Shown piece after piece: positions 55,881 to 62,713 of a stretch of 64,000 bases of DNA. The notes below the pieces were generated by a model. It was not told the origin of the DNA, ran no database searches, and saw nothing but the letters and a program-made list of their open reading frames with translations. Origin of the DNA: Nonomuraea sp. PA05 (GTDB lineage Bacteria; Actinomycetota; Actinomycetes; Streptosporangiales; Streptosporangiaceae). Both the position numbers and the translations under genes were made by a program. The stretch covers positions 62,001 to 126,000 of the forward strand of contig NZ_VSEY01000009.1 of NCBI RefSeq assembly GCF_008086045.1, given 5' to 3'. How positions within the stretch are numbered: the stretch's first letter is position 1; every line of letters begins with the position of its first letter.

Positions 55881-56432
55881 ATGTCCGACGACGACCTCAT
55901 CGACGCCAACCTCGCCGCCCAGTTCGCCATCCACGACACCACCGGCGACGGCCTCCTCACCGCAGCGGACTTCCAGCGGCACGTCGACTGGGCCACCACC
56001 GCGCTCTCCCTCGACGAACGCCGCAGCCAGGCCCTCCAGGACGCCTACACCGCCTGGTGGCACCAGATCCGCGCCGGAGCCGACACCGACGCCGACGGCG
56101 CCGTGACCCTGCCGGAGTACATCGCCTCCATCCGCTCGGGCGTGAACGACCGGCCCGAGTACTTCAGCGTGGTCGATCAGGTGTGCCGGGCCATCTTCCA
56201 GTCCGTCGACACCGACGACGACGGGTCCATCTCCGCCGCCGAGTTCGCGCGGTACTGGACGGCCGTGAAGATCGACCCGGACACGACCCGCACCGCCTTC
56301 GATCACCTCGACACCGACGGCGACGGCACCGTGTCGTGGGCGGAGTTCCTGGCGGGCGTACACGACTTCTTCACCAGCACCGATCCCGACGCTCCAGGGA
56401 CCTGGCTGGCGGGAAGGCCACCGAGCGTGTGA
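55881..56432 (+). CDS. four-EF-hand calcium-binding protein (calerythrin-like)
   Basis: 183-residue protein with AGGAGG before ATG 55881, 17 bp after the P450 stop. It has four EF-hand loops: 19-30 (DTTGDGLLTAAD), 68-79 (DTDADGAVTLPE), 110-121 (DTDDDGSISAAE) and 144-155 (DTDGDGTVSWAE); all have the canonical acidic positions, so all may bind calcium. The size and four-hand layout match the actinobacterial calerythrin group. Cytoplasmic, no signal peptide. Its place in a PKS-P450 operon is odd; it may buffer calcium or act as a ligand-regulated partner. Confidence 0.9.
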   Translation: MSDDDLIDANLAAQFAIHDTTGDGLLTAADFQRHVDWATTALSLDERRSQALQDAYTAWWHQIRAGADTDADGAVTLPEYIASIRSGVNDRPEYFSVVDQVCRAIFQSVDTDDDGSISAAEFARYWTAVKIDPDTTRTAFDHLDTDGDGTVSWAEFLAGVHDFFTSTDPDAPGTWLAGRPPSV

Positions 56433-56703
56433 TACCGGACGGCCTGGGGCGGATCTACGGGCACGAAGGCCACCGCATGACGCCCGCCCGGCATTCCGCC
56501 ACCACACGGGAGAGCTGAATCCGGTGACGGCCAAGATCGGCGGCGTGTTCGACCTCCGGTTCACGACGTTCACCCCAGCGGCCCGAGCGCGTTCGACAAC
56601 GCGACTGCCGTGACCGGCCGGGGAAGCCGTCGAAATGGCGCCCTGTACGACAAGCCCTTCCCGGTGTCCACTGTTCGCAGCAGGAACTCACCGAGGAGGG
56701 ATC
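56433..56703. other. non-coding stretch
   Basis: No convincing gene was found on either strand between the EF-hand gene and the next secreted protein. The only structured element is the ribosome binding site GAGGAGGG just before ATG 56704. Confidence 0.5.
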
Positions 56704-57177
56704 ATGAGGCACCCGACCGGCTGGCCGCTTCCGGGCAACGCGACTCGCGCCCTTCAGCGAGTCCTCATGCTCTGCGTGCTCGTCATCTCCGCCGTGGCCG
56801 TCAACGCGAGCCGAGCCGACGCCGCCGTCACCGTGCACGAAGCCTGGCACGGCTCGGCGGTCAGGCTGCACATGTGGCTCAACTACGACCCGGCCAACGG
56901 CGAACGGCTGCGCGCCTGGGCGACCGTCACGGACACCGCCGGTGGGGCGGACTACTCGGTGTCCATCGTCTCGGTGGACGGGCAGCTCGACGCCGATGGG
57001 TGGGGCGGGTTCTGGCCGGAGACGGACACGGGCAACGGGCCGTTCAGGTACTGCCCGGAGGTGGGCGGGATCTGGATCACCTACCGCGTGGAGTACGCGT
57101 GGATCAACTCGGCGGGCCAGATCACCAGGAACTCCTTCACCGAACCGGCGGGCGGCGGTCTGCGCGTGTGCGACTGA
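56704..57177 (+). CDS. small secreted protein of unknown function
   Basis: 157-residue protein beginning at ATG 56704 with GAGGAGGG. A signal peptide (to about SRADA) is followed by a beta-rich region of about 115 residues: EAWHGSAVRLHMWLNYD, RLRAWATVTDTAGG, GGIWITYRVEYAW. Cys residues near the end (RYCPEVGG; LRVCD at the C-terminus) may form a disulfide. No family was recognised. Confidence 0.7.
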   Translation: MRHPTGWPLPGNATRALQRVLMLCVLVISAVAVNASRADAAVTVHEAWHGSAVRLHMWLNYDPANGERLRAWATVTDTAGGADYSVSIVSVDGQLDADGWGGFWPETDTGNGPFRYCPEVGGIWITYRVEYAWINSAGQITRNSFTEPAGGGLRVCD

Positions 57178-57250
57178 CGCGACGGGAGAGCCCTGGAGCC
57201 AGTCAAGCGGCATACCCGCGACATACCACCGCCGCCTAGCGTCTTCCGGC

Positions 57251-58624
57251 ATGGAAACCTCCATGGAAACCGGCATGGTCAGCCGCCCCCGGCAGCGCGT
57301 GACCCGACCGTCCAGCCCTCTTGTGTCCGGTGCCGCCGCCCTCGTCCTGGCGGCCGCCGTGCTGGCCGCCCCGCACCCCGCGGCGGCGGCCGCCGCCGCG
57401 CCGGTGGCCTGCGACCCCGCCGGTGAGACAGCGGCGGACGCGGAGGTGGCCGCGCAGCTCAACGCCACACTCAAGGGCACTATGCGCGGTTCCATGGACG
57501 CCTACCGCGTCTCCTGCGCCCGCATGGTGATCAAGGCCACCGCCCAGCTCGGACGGCCGGAGCGGGCCGCCGTGATCGCGCTCGCCACGGCCATCGTGGA
57601 GACCGGCGTCCAGAACCTCGGTGAGGATCCCGGCGACGGCGCCCTCGGGCTCTACCGGATGCAGGCGGCGTGGGGGGAGACCACGCAACGGCTCGATCCC
57701 GTCTGGGCCACGCAGGCGTTCCACAGCAGCGTGCTCCGGCTCTATCCCGACCGGGCCTGGCTGAGCGCGCCGATCGGCGAGGTGTGCCAGGCCGTCCAGG
57801 GCGCGGCCTCCCCCGACGCCTACCAGGCGCAGGCCGCCGACGCGCAGACCATCGTCAACACCGTCTGGCCGCTCGTCAGCGGGCCGACGGGGACGGCCGC
57901 GGTCTTCGGGGTGCTGCCGAGCGGGCGGCTGACGTACACGGAGATCGACGCGGCGACGGGGACGCGGACGTCGGGCCCGGTCCTCTCGGGCAGGACGCTG
58001 GGCTTCACGCCGAAGGCGATGGCGACGTTGAACGCCAACACGCTGCTGGTGACCGAGGCCGGCCCGGCGGGCAATCTCTACCGGGTCGACGTGCATGACG
58101 TGACGGACGACTTCCTGTTCGGCAGGCCGAGGTTGCTCGGGAGCGGCTTCACCCACGACCTGCTGGCCTACGACGGGAGCGGCCTGTACGGGATCACCGG
58201 TGGCGTGCTGCGCCGGTACATCATCGAGGTGGCGAAGCCGACCCTGGCCGACATCAAGTACAACACGCTCATCGGGACCGGCTTCCATCTGAAGACGCTC
58301 GCCGCCACCGGCCTGGCCTACATCGTGGGCACGACCGCCACCGGCGAGTTGCTCTCGTACAAGATCATGGGAGCGGACCTCTGGCACCGTTACCAGTTGC
58401 GGGCCTCCACCTGGCAGGGGTTCGACCAGTTGGTGACGCCGGGTGCGGGCGTCTACTACGGTCACAAGCCTGACGGGTCGCTGCACCGCTACTTCGACAT
58501 CCATCCCTACGACGGCCAGGGGGCGGACGTGTCCGGGCAGGGTGCGGTCGACGCCTCAGGCTGGAACCAGGTCCTGCTGTCCGCCCAGCCCGCCACCGTG
58601 ACCCGGGTGCCGCTCACCGGCTGA
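57251..58624 (+). CDS. secreted lysozyme-like/tachylectin beta-propeller protein
   Basis: 457-residue protein. A signal peptide (about 17-47) leads to a domain with RPERAAVIALATAIVETG, GALGLYRMQAAWG and CQAVQGAASPDAYQAQA, the pattern of actinobacterial lysozyme-like/transglycosylase domains. There the catalytic Glu lies in VETG, although the usual GLFQQRPSQGWG stretch is altered to GLYRMQAAWG. From about 210 a tachylectin-2-like propeller with YHYK/WHRY-type blades follows (LWHRYQLRASTWQGFDQ; GSLHRYFD), which binds GlcNAc-type sugars. The fusion suggests a cell-wall-targeted enzyme. ATG 57251 has no clear ribosome binding site; ATG 57263 or 57275 are also in frame. Confidence 0.75.
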   Translation: METSMETGMVSRPRQRVTRPSSPLVSGAAALVLAAAVLAAPHPAAAAAAAPVACDPAGETAADAEVAAQLNATLKGTMRGSMDAYRVSCARMVIKATAQLGRPERAAVIALATAIVETGVQNLGEDPGDGALGLYRMQAAWGETTQRLDPVWATQAFHSSVLRLYPDRAWLSAPIGEVCQAVQGAASPDAYQAQAADAQTIVNTVWPLVSGPTGTAAVFGVLPSGRLTYTEIDAATGTRTSGPVLSGRTLGFTPKAMATLNANTLLVTEAGPAGNLYRVDVHDVTDDFLFGRPRLLGSGFTHDLLAYDGSGLYGITGGVLRRYIIEVAKPTLADIKYNTLIGTGFHLKTLAATGLAYIVGTTATGELLSYKIMGADLWHRYQLRASTWQGFDQLVTPGAGVYYGHKPDGSLHRYFDIHPYDGQGADVSGQGAVDASGWNQVLLSAQPATVTRVPLTG

Positions 58625-58681
58625 CCGTGACGCGCGGAAAACGAATGGCCGGGAGGCGGGCGATGGGCGACCATTCGTTGC

Positions 58682-59362
58682 ATGGAACTGATCGCGGAAG
58701 CGGTCGAGCTGACCAGGAACGCCACCTGCCCCGGTGACTACGACCAGGCGTGGGAGCTGGTGACCAAGGCCACGGAGGATCCGGTGGCGGCGTCCGGGCT
58801 GGGATTCTCCCTGCTGAGCTCGGCCGACGGCGTCGAGCGGAAAGTCGGCTGCGACCTGCTGGGCAGCCTGGCGCAGATCGACGAGTCGCTGCGGGAGCCG
58901 GTGCTGTTCGCGGTGCTGGGCCTGCTCGCGTCGGAGACCGACCACGCGGTCCACGCCTCGATCGCGCGGGCGCTGGGCTGCACGGGTGACGAGCGGGCCG
59001 TCCCCGAGTTGCTGCGCCTGGCCGGGCATCCCGATGGGGACGTCCGCGAGTACGTGGCGTGGTCGCTGCCGATGAGCCCCGACCCGGGTGACGCGGTGAT
59101 CGAGGTGCTCATCCGGTTGAGCGCCGATCCCGAGGACGAGGTGCGCAACTGGGCGACGTTCGCCCTGGGCGCCCAGTGCGATGCCGACGGCGCGGCGATC
59201 CGGGAGGCCCTGTGGGCGCGGGTCGGCGACGCGTACGGCGAGGTGCGGGAGGAGGCGATCGCGGGTCTGGCGCGGCGCGGGGATCGCCGTGTCGTGCCGT
59301 CGGCCGCGTGGCGCCCATATCACCGGAGAGCGCTTTCTCCTATCCTTGGCCAATGGAATTAG
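58682..59362 (+). CDS. HEAT-repeat protein
   Basis: 226-residue all-helical protein with three or so HEAT/PBS-lyase-type repeats: DHAVHASIARALGCTGDERAVPELLRL, DGDVREYVAWSL, DEVRNWATFALGAQ and GEVREEAIAGLARRGD. It probably acts as a scaffold or interaction protein. Its last ten bases overlap the start of the MOSC gene. Confidence 0.85.
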   Translation: MELIAEAVELTRNATCPGDYDQAWELVTKATEDPVAASGLGFSLLSSADGVERKVGCDLLGSLAQIDESLREPVLFAVLGLLASETDHAVHASIARALGCTGDERAVPELLRLAGHPDGDVREYVAWSLPMSPDPGDAVIEVLIRLSADPEDEVRNWATFALGAQCDADGAAIREALWARVGDAYGEVREEAIAGLARRGDRRVVPSAAWRPYHRRALSPILGQWN

Positions 59363-60156
59363 CGGAGATCCGCACCTACCCCATCAAGTCCGTCCAAGGC
59401 ACCCACCGTCTCTCCGCCCAAGTCCTCCCCTGGGGTCTGGAAGGCGACCGCCGCTGGGCCGTGGTGGACCCGCGCGGCGAGCTGATCTGGGTCGGCGAGA
59501 ACCCCCGGCTCCTCTCGGTCTCGGCCACCGAGACCCCCGAAGGCCACCTCATCGTGTCGGCTGAGGGCATGGGCGAGCTCAAGGTCGCCCCGGCCGCCGG
59601 CGACACGCTTCCCGTGAGCTTCGCCAACTTCGAGCGGGGCGTCCTCGCCGCCGACGACGCCCATGAATGGTTCACCAGCCTTCTCGGCAAGCCGGCCCGC
59701 CTGGTCTGGCAGGACGGCCCGCGACCCCATCCCACTTCCGGGGAACACGACGGCCTCGCCTGGGACGCCGCCCTCCACCTGGTCTCCCGCAGTTCCCTGC
59801 GGCGGCTGGACGACTGGATCGCCGAGGCCGCCATGGAACGGCAGGAGCAGCCGCCGGAACCGCTCGACGTCACCCGGTTCCGGCCCAACGCCATCATCGA
59901 CGGTGCCGAGGCGTTCGAGGAGGACGGCTGGACGTCGGTGCGCATCGGCGAGATCGACTTCCGGGTCTCGGAGTTGTGCGACCGTTGCGTGGCGATCACC
60001 TGGGATCCCGCCACGCTGGACGGGGGCAAGGAGCCGTTGCGGACGCTGGCCAAGCGGCACCGGTGGGACGGGCAGTCGTGGTTCGGGATCCGGCTGGTGC
60101 CCAGGAACCTCGGGACGTTGCGGGTGGGGGACGAGGTCGTGCCGGTCCGGACGTGA
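59353..60156 (+). CDS. MOSC-domain protein
   Basis: 267-residue protein with an N-terminal MOSC_N beta-barrel part (MELAEIRTYPIKSVQGT) and a MOSC domain containing VTRFRPNAIIDG and the conserved Cys in SELCDRC, the presumed sulfur or molybdenum-cofactor ligand. Family members (mARC/YcbX/YiiM) reduce N-hydroxylated compounds or carry sulfur. ATG 59353 lies within the end of the HEAT gene, so the two are probably co-transcribed. Confidence 0.92.
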   Translation: MELAEIRTYPIKSVQGTHRLSAQVLPWGLEGDRRWAVVDPRGELIWVGENPRLLSVSATETPEGHLIVSAEGMGELKVAPAAGDTLPVSFANFERGVLAADDAHEWFTSLLGKPARLVWQDGPRPHPTSGEHDGLAWDAALHLVSRSSLRRLDDWIAEAAMERQEQPPEPLDVTRFRPNAIIDGAEAFEEDGWTSVRIGEIDFRVSELCDRCVAITWDPATLDGGKEPLRTLAKRHRWDGQSWFGIRLVPRNLGTLRVGDEVVPVRT

Positions 60157-60186
60157 CGTGATGAGGGCGCGTCGGTGCTCGGCACG

Positions 60187-60354
60187 TCACCGCGTGCCCA
60201 GCGCCGACGTCCCAAAGCACGTCATCGCACGCATGACGCCGACGCCCCGAGGCACGCCGCACGCACAGCGCCCACGCCCCGGGGCGGCGGGCGACAGGGA
60301 CAGCGCCAGGAACAGCGCCAGGGCGGAGGCGACGAGGAGGCGGACCTTACGCAT
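60187..60354 (-). CDS. small secreted peptide, 55 residues
   Basis: ATG 60354 with CAGGAG six bases upstream opens a frame with a textbook signal peptide (MRKVRLLVASALALFLALS) and about 30 mature residues containing three Cys (RCACGV; TCFG). It lies 67 bp downstream of the secreted beta-helix gene on the same strand. Codon-position GC bias is plausible but weak at this length. It could be a real exported peptide or the stub of a longer broken gene; no maturation enzyme is nearby. Confidence 0.4.
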   Translation of the reverse strand: MRKVRLLVASALALFLALSLSPAAPGRGRCACGVPRGVGVMRAMTCFGTSALGTR

Positions 60355-60421
60355 GCTTGCTCCTGTCAGCGGGAGAAGGACCGCGCCGGCGGCTTGCGGG
60401 GTGACCGCCGGCGCGGCCGGT

Positions 60422-61588
60422 TCAGCACCAGGTGAGCGTCGAGTTGACCCGGGTGACGTTGCTGATGGTGTTGTTGCTGCCGGTGCAGGGGCTCCACCGG
60501 ATGTTGGTGTTGGAGACCGTCAGGTTCTGGAACCTGATGCCGGACGAGGGGGCGAACTCGGTGCGGGCCGCGATGCGCACCTCGCCGCCGCCGCTGATCG
60601 TGCCCGACGACCCGGCGATGGTGACGTTGTAGCAGTTCTCCACCAGCACGGAGTTGTTGCCGGTGTTGGCGATGTCGACGCGGTCGATGGTGGCGCCGCC
60701 GCTCTCGGAGACGCAGAAGATGCCGCGCCCGCCGCCGCGCGCCTTGACGGTGCCGACGCGGATGTTGTTGGGGTAGGAGCTGCCGACCCGGCCGTTGCGG
60801 TTGGCCATGCGGAAGGCGGCGTACCCGGTGCCCGCGCCGGCGTTGTCGGCGTCCACGGTGCCGATGGTCGCGTTGATGGTCTGGTTGAGCAGCAGGCCGG
60901 ACTCGCCGACGCTGCGGGCGGTGACGGTGCCGACGGTGAGGCCGTCCACGCCGTACGTCTCCATGGCGTGCGAGCTGGCGCCCTGGACGTAGACGTTGTC
61001 GACCCGCACGTTGCGGGTCCACTGGCTGGTGTCGCCGCGGTTGTCGATGCGCACGCCCAGGCCGGCGCCGAGCCGCATGTCGATCTGGCCGAGCCAGACG
61101 TTGGTGACGTTGCGCATGAAGATGCCGTAGATCGGCGTGCCGGTGACGTTGAGGTACGGCACCTCGATGTTGCTGGTGCCGCGCGAGTAGACGGGCGCGT
61201 AGTCGCCGGAGCCGGAGCCGGTGACGTTGATCGTGCCGCACACCGACAGGGACGTGTAGCTCGGCAGCGAGATCCGGGTGCCGGCGCTCATGGTGCCGTT
61301 GCCGCGTACCACGACCCGCTGGATCGAGGTGCGCCCGGCCGAGAGGCTGCCGATGCCGGCCTGGACCGCCGCCCGGAAGTCGGTGCCGCTGTAGACGCTG
61401 CTGCCCGCGCTGTTGCGGGCGGTCCAGGTGCTGCCGCTGACCGTGACCTGTGACTGGAAGGTGCCGTCGCCGCACGCGGCGGACGCCGGTGAGGTGCCGA
61501 TCACGACACCGGTCGCGGCGCCGGCTGTCAGGGCGGCCAGCGCCGCGACGATCCGGGCGGACCGGCGGCGGGGAGGGGCTGTGGTCAT
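60422..61588 (-). CDS. secreted right-handed parallel beta-helix protein
   Basis: 388-residue exported protein starting at ATG 61588 with GGAG 7 bases before it. The signal peptide (to about SPASA) is followed by a series of short beta repeats rich in Val/Asn/Gly (NVTGTPIYGIFMRNVTNVWLG, DGLTVGTVTARSVGESGLLL, RVDIANTGNNSVLVENCYNV), which form a pectate lyase/GH28-like right-handed helix. Several Cys near both ends are probably paired. No catalytic triad could be assigned. Two LacI-type operators upstream and the GH29 gene nearby suggest polysaccharide degradation. Confidence 0.85.
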   Translation of the reverse strand: MTTAPPRRRSARIVAALAALTAGAATGVVIGTSPASAACGDGTFQSQVTVSGSTWTARNSAGSSVYSGTDFRAAVQAGIGSLSAGRTSIQRVVVRGNGTMSAGTRISLPSYTSLSVCGTINVTGSGSGDYAPVYSRGTSNIEVPYLNVTGTPIYGIFMRNVTNVWLGQIDMRLGAGLGVRIDNRGDTSQWTRNVRVDNVYVQGASSHAMETYGVDGLTVGTVTARSVGESGLLLNQTINATIGTVDADNAGAGTGYAAFRMANRNGRVGSSYPNNIRVGTVKARGGGRGIFCVSESGGATIDRVDIANTGNNSVLVENCYNVTIAGSSGTISGGGEVRIAARTEFAPSSGIRFQNLTVSNTNIRWSPCTGSNNTISNVTRVNSTLTWC

Positions 61589-61623
61589 GGGGGTTCTCCG
61601 TGACTGATCACTGGGCGGAGTGC

Positions 61624-61635
61624 TGAATCGATTCA
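61624..61635. promoter_or_regulatory. palindromic operator upstream of the beta-helix gene
   Basis: TGAATCGATTCA, a perfect 12-bp palindrome of LacI/GalR operator type, 36 bp upstream of ATG 61588. It differs from the TTGAAACGTTTCAA sites of the rhamnosidase regulon, so another regulator is expected. Confidence 0.55.
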
Positions 61636-61649
61636 AAGAACAGGCGGGC

Positions 61650-61663
61650 GGTAAGCGCTTTCC
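61650..61663. promoter_or_regulatory. second LacI-type operator upstream of the beta-helix gene
   Basis: GGTAAGCGCTTTCC, centred on AAGCGCTT, matches the GGAAAGCGCTTTCC class of LacI-family operators, 26 bp from the first site. Confidence 0.55.
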
Positions 61664-61768
61664 CGCGTTACCGATCGCGACACTAAATTTGCCCGGCGAT
61701 CGTGTCAAGGAGCTGTCAAGGCAGCGGCCGGGCCACCCAGCGTCCGGCGGCCCGGCCTCGTGAACGTT

Positions 61769-62632
61769 TCATTCCCGCAGCAGGGCGACGTCGAAGTGGA
61801 CGGTCCGGAACGGGTTCGGCAATCCTGCCTCGGCCGCCCGCCGCGCGTCGTCCACGACGGGGAAGCTCCGCACCAGGCTCTCCTTGACGCCGAAGACCGC
61901 GTCGGAGTCCAGGTAGGGGCTGTCGTCCACGAACAGGTGCGTGGTGACCGGGCGGTGGCCGGGCGCGGTGACGATGAAGTGCACGTGGGCCGGCCGGTTC
62001 GGATGCCGCCCCGTCGCGGCCAGCAGCTCGCCGACCGGGCCGTCGTCGGGGATCGGGTAGTAGCGCGGCACGATCGTGCGGAACCAGAACCTGCCGTCCT
62101 CATCGGCGGTGAACAGACCGCGCAGGTTCAGCTCGGGCTGCACGCCGGGCTGCTGCACGTCGTAGAAGCCGTCGGCGTTGGCCTGCCACACGTCCACCTG
62201 GGCGCCGGGCAACGGCTCGCCGCCGGGGCCCGTGACCTGGCCGGTGATCAGGCACGGCTCGCCCTTGCCGTCCAGCGCGATGGTGTCGCCCAGCTCGCGC
62301 GGCGGCGACTCGACCATGTGGAACGGGCCCAGGACGGTCGACTCGGTCGAGGCGCCGCCGGTCCGGTGGTTGATCGTCTCGACCAGCATGGAGACGCCCA
62401 GCACGTCGGAGAGCAGCACGAACTCCTGCCGCACGTCGTCGCACTGCTGCCCGGTCCTGGTGAGGAAGCCGATGGCCGCGCTCCACTCCTCCTCGGTCAG
62501 CTCCACCTCCTTGACGAAGGCGTGCAGGTGCCGCACCAGGGCGGTCAGCACGTCCCGCAGGCGCGGGTCCGGCGTGGCGGCGAAGCTCGCGGCGACCACG
62601 TCCGCCGATCGTCGCTCGCTGAACAGTTCCAT
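61769..62632 (-). CDS. intradiol ring-cleavage dioxygenase (hydroxyquinol/catechol 1,2-dioxygenase type)
   Basis: 287-residue non-heme Fe(III) dioxygenase that opens catechol-type rings between the two hydroxyls. The N-terminal helical dimerisation domain (about 1-100) is followed by the catalytic beta-sandwich. The iron ligands are visible: Tyr in VDVWQANADGFYD, Tyr in RYYPIPDDG, and two His in RPAHVHF. The N-terminal domain and length fit the catechol/hydroxyquinol 1,2-dioxygenases; VETINHR suits the hydroxyquinol branch. AGGAGGAG precedes ATG 62632. It is divergent from the fucosidase; no other beta-ketoadipate gene lies in the window. Confidence 0.9.
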   Translation of the reverse strand: MELFSERRSADVVAASFAATPDPRLRDVLTALVRHLHAFVKEVELTEEEWSAAIGFLTRTGQQCDDVRQEFVLLSDVLGVSMLVETINHRTGGASTESTVLGPFHMVESPPRELGDTIALDGKGEPCLITGQVTGPGGEPLPGAQVDVWQANADGFYDVQQPGVQPELNLRGLFTADEDGRFWFRTIVPRYYPIPDDGPVGELLAATGRHPNRPAHVHFIVTAPGHRPVTTHLFVDDSPYLDSDAVFGVKESLVRSFPVVDDARRAAEAGLPNPFRTVHFDVALLRE

Positions 62633-62670
62633 GCGTCTCCTCCTCGGCCACCTGGCTCTGCGTACGATCC

Positions 62671-62696
62671 TTCCGGCCCGCGGTGCGGGTCCGGAA
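62671..62696. promoter_or_regulatory. 26-bp inverted repeat before the fucosidase gene
   Basis: TTCCGGCCCGC and GCGGGTCCGGAA form an almost perfect inverted repeat (one bulged base) around three bases. It lies 17 bp before GTG 62714, between the divergent dioxygenase and fucosidase genes. It could be an operator or an mRNA hairpin limiting translation. Confidence 0.4.
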
Positions 62697-62713
62697 GAGC
62701 GATGGAGGAAGCC

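Noticed and set aside
60187..60354. RiPP precursor peptide
   Set aside because: No radical SAM, YcaO, lanthipeptide synthetase or lasso cyclase gene lies nearby and the N-terminus is a signal peptide, not a typical leader.
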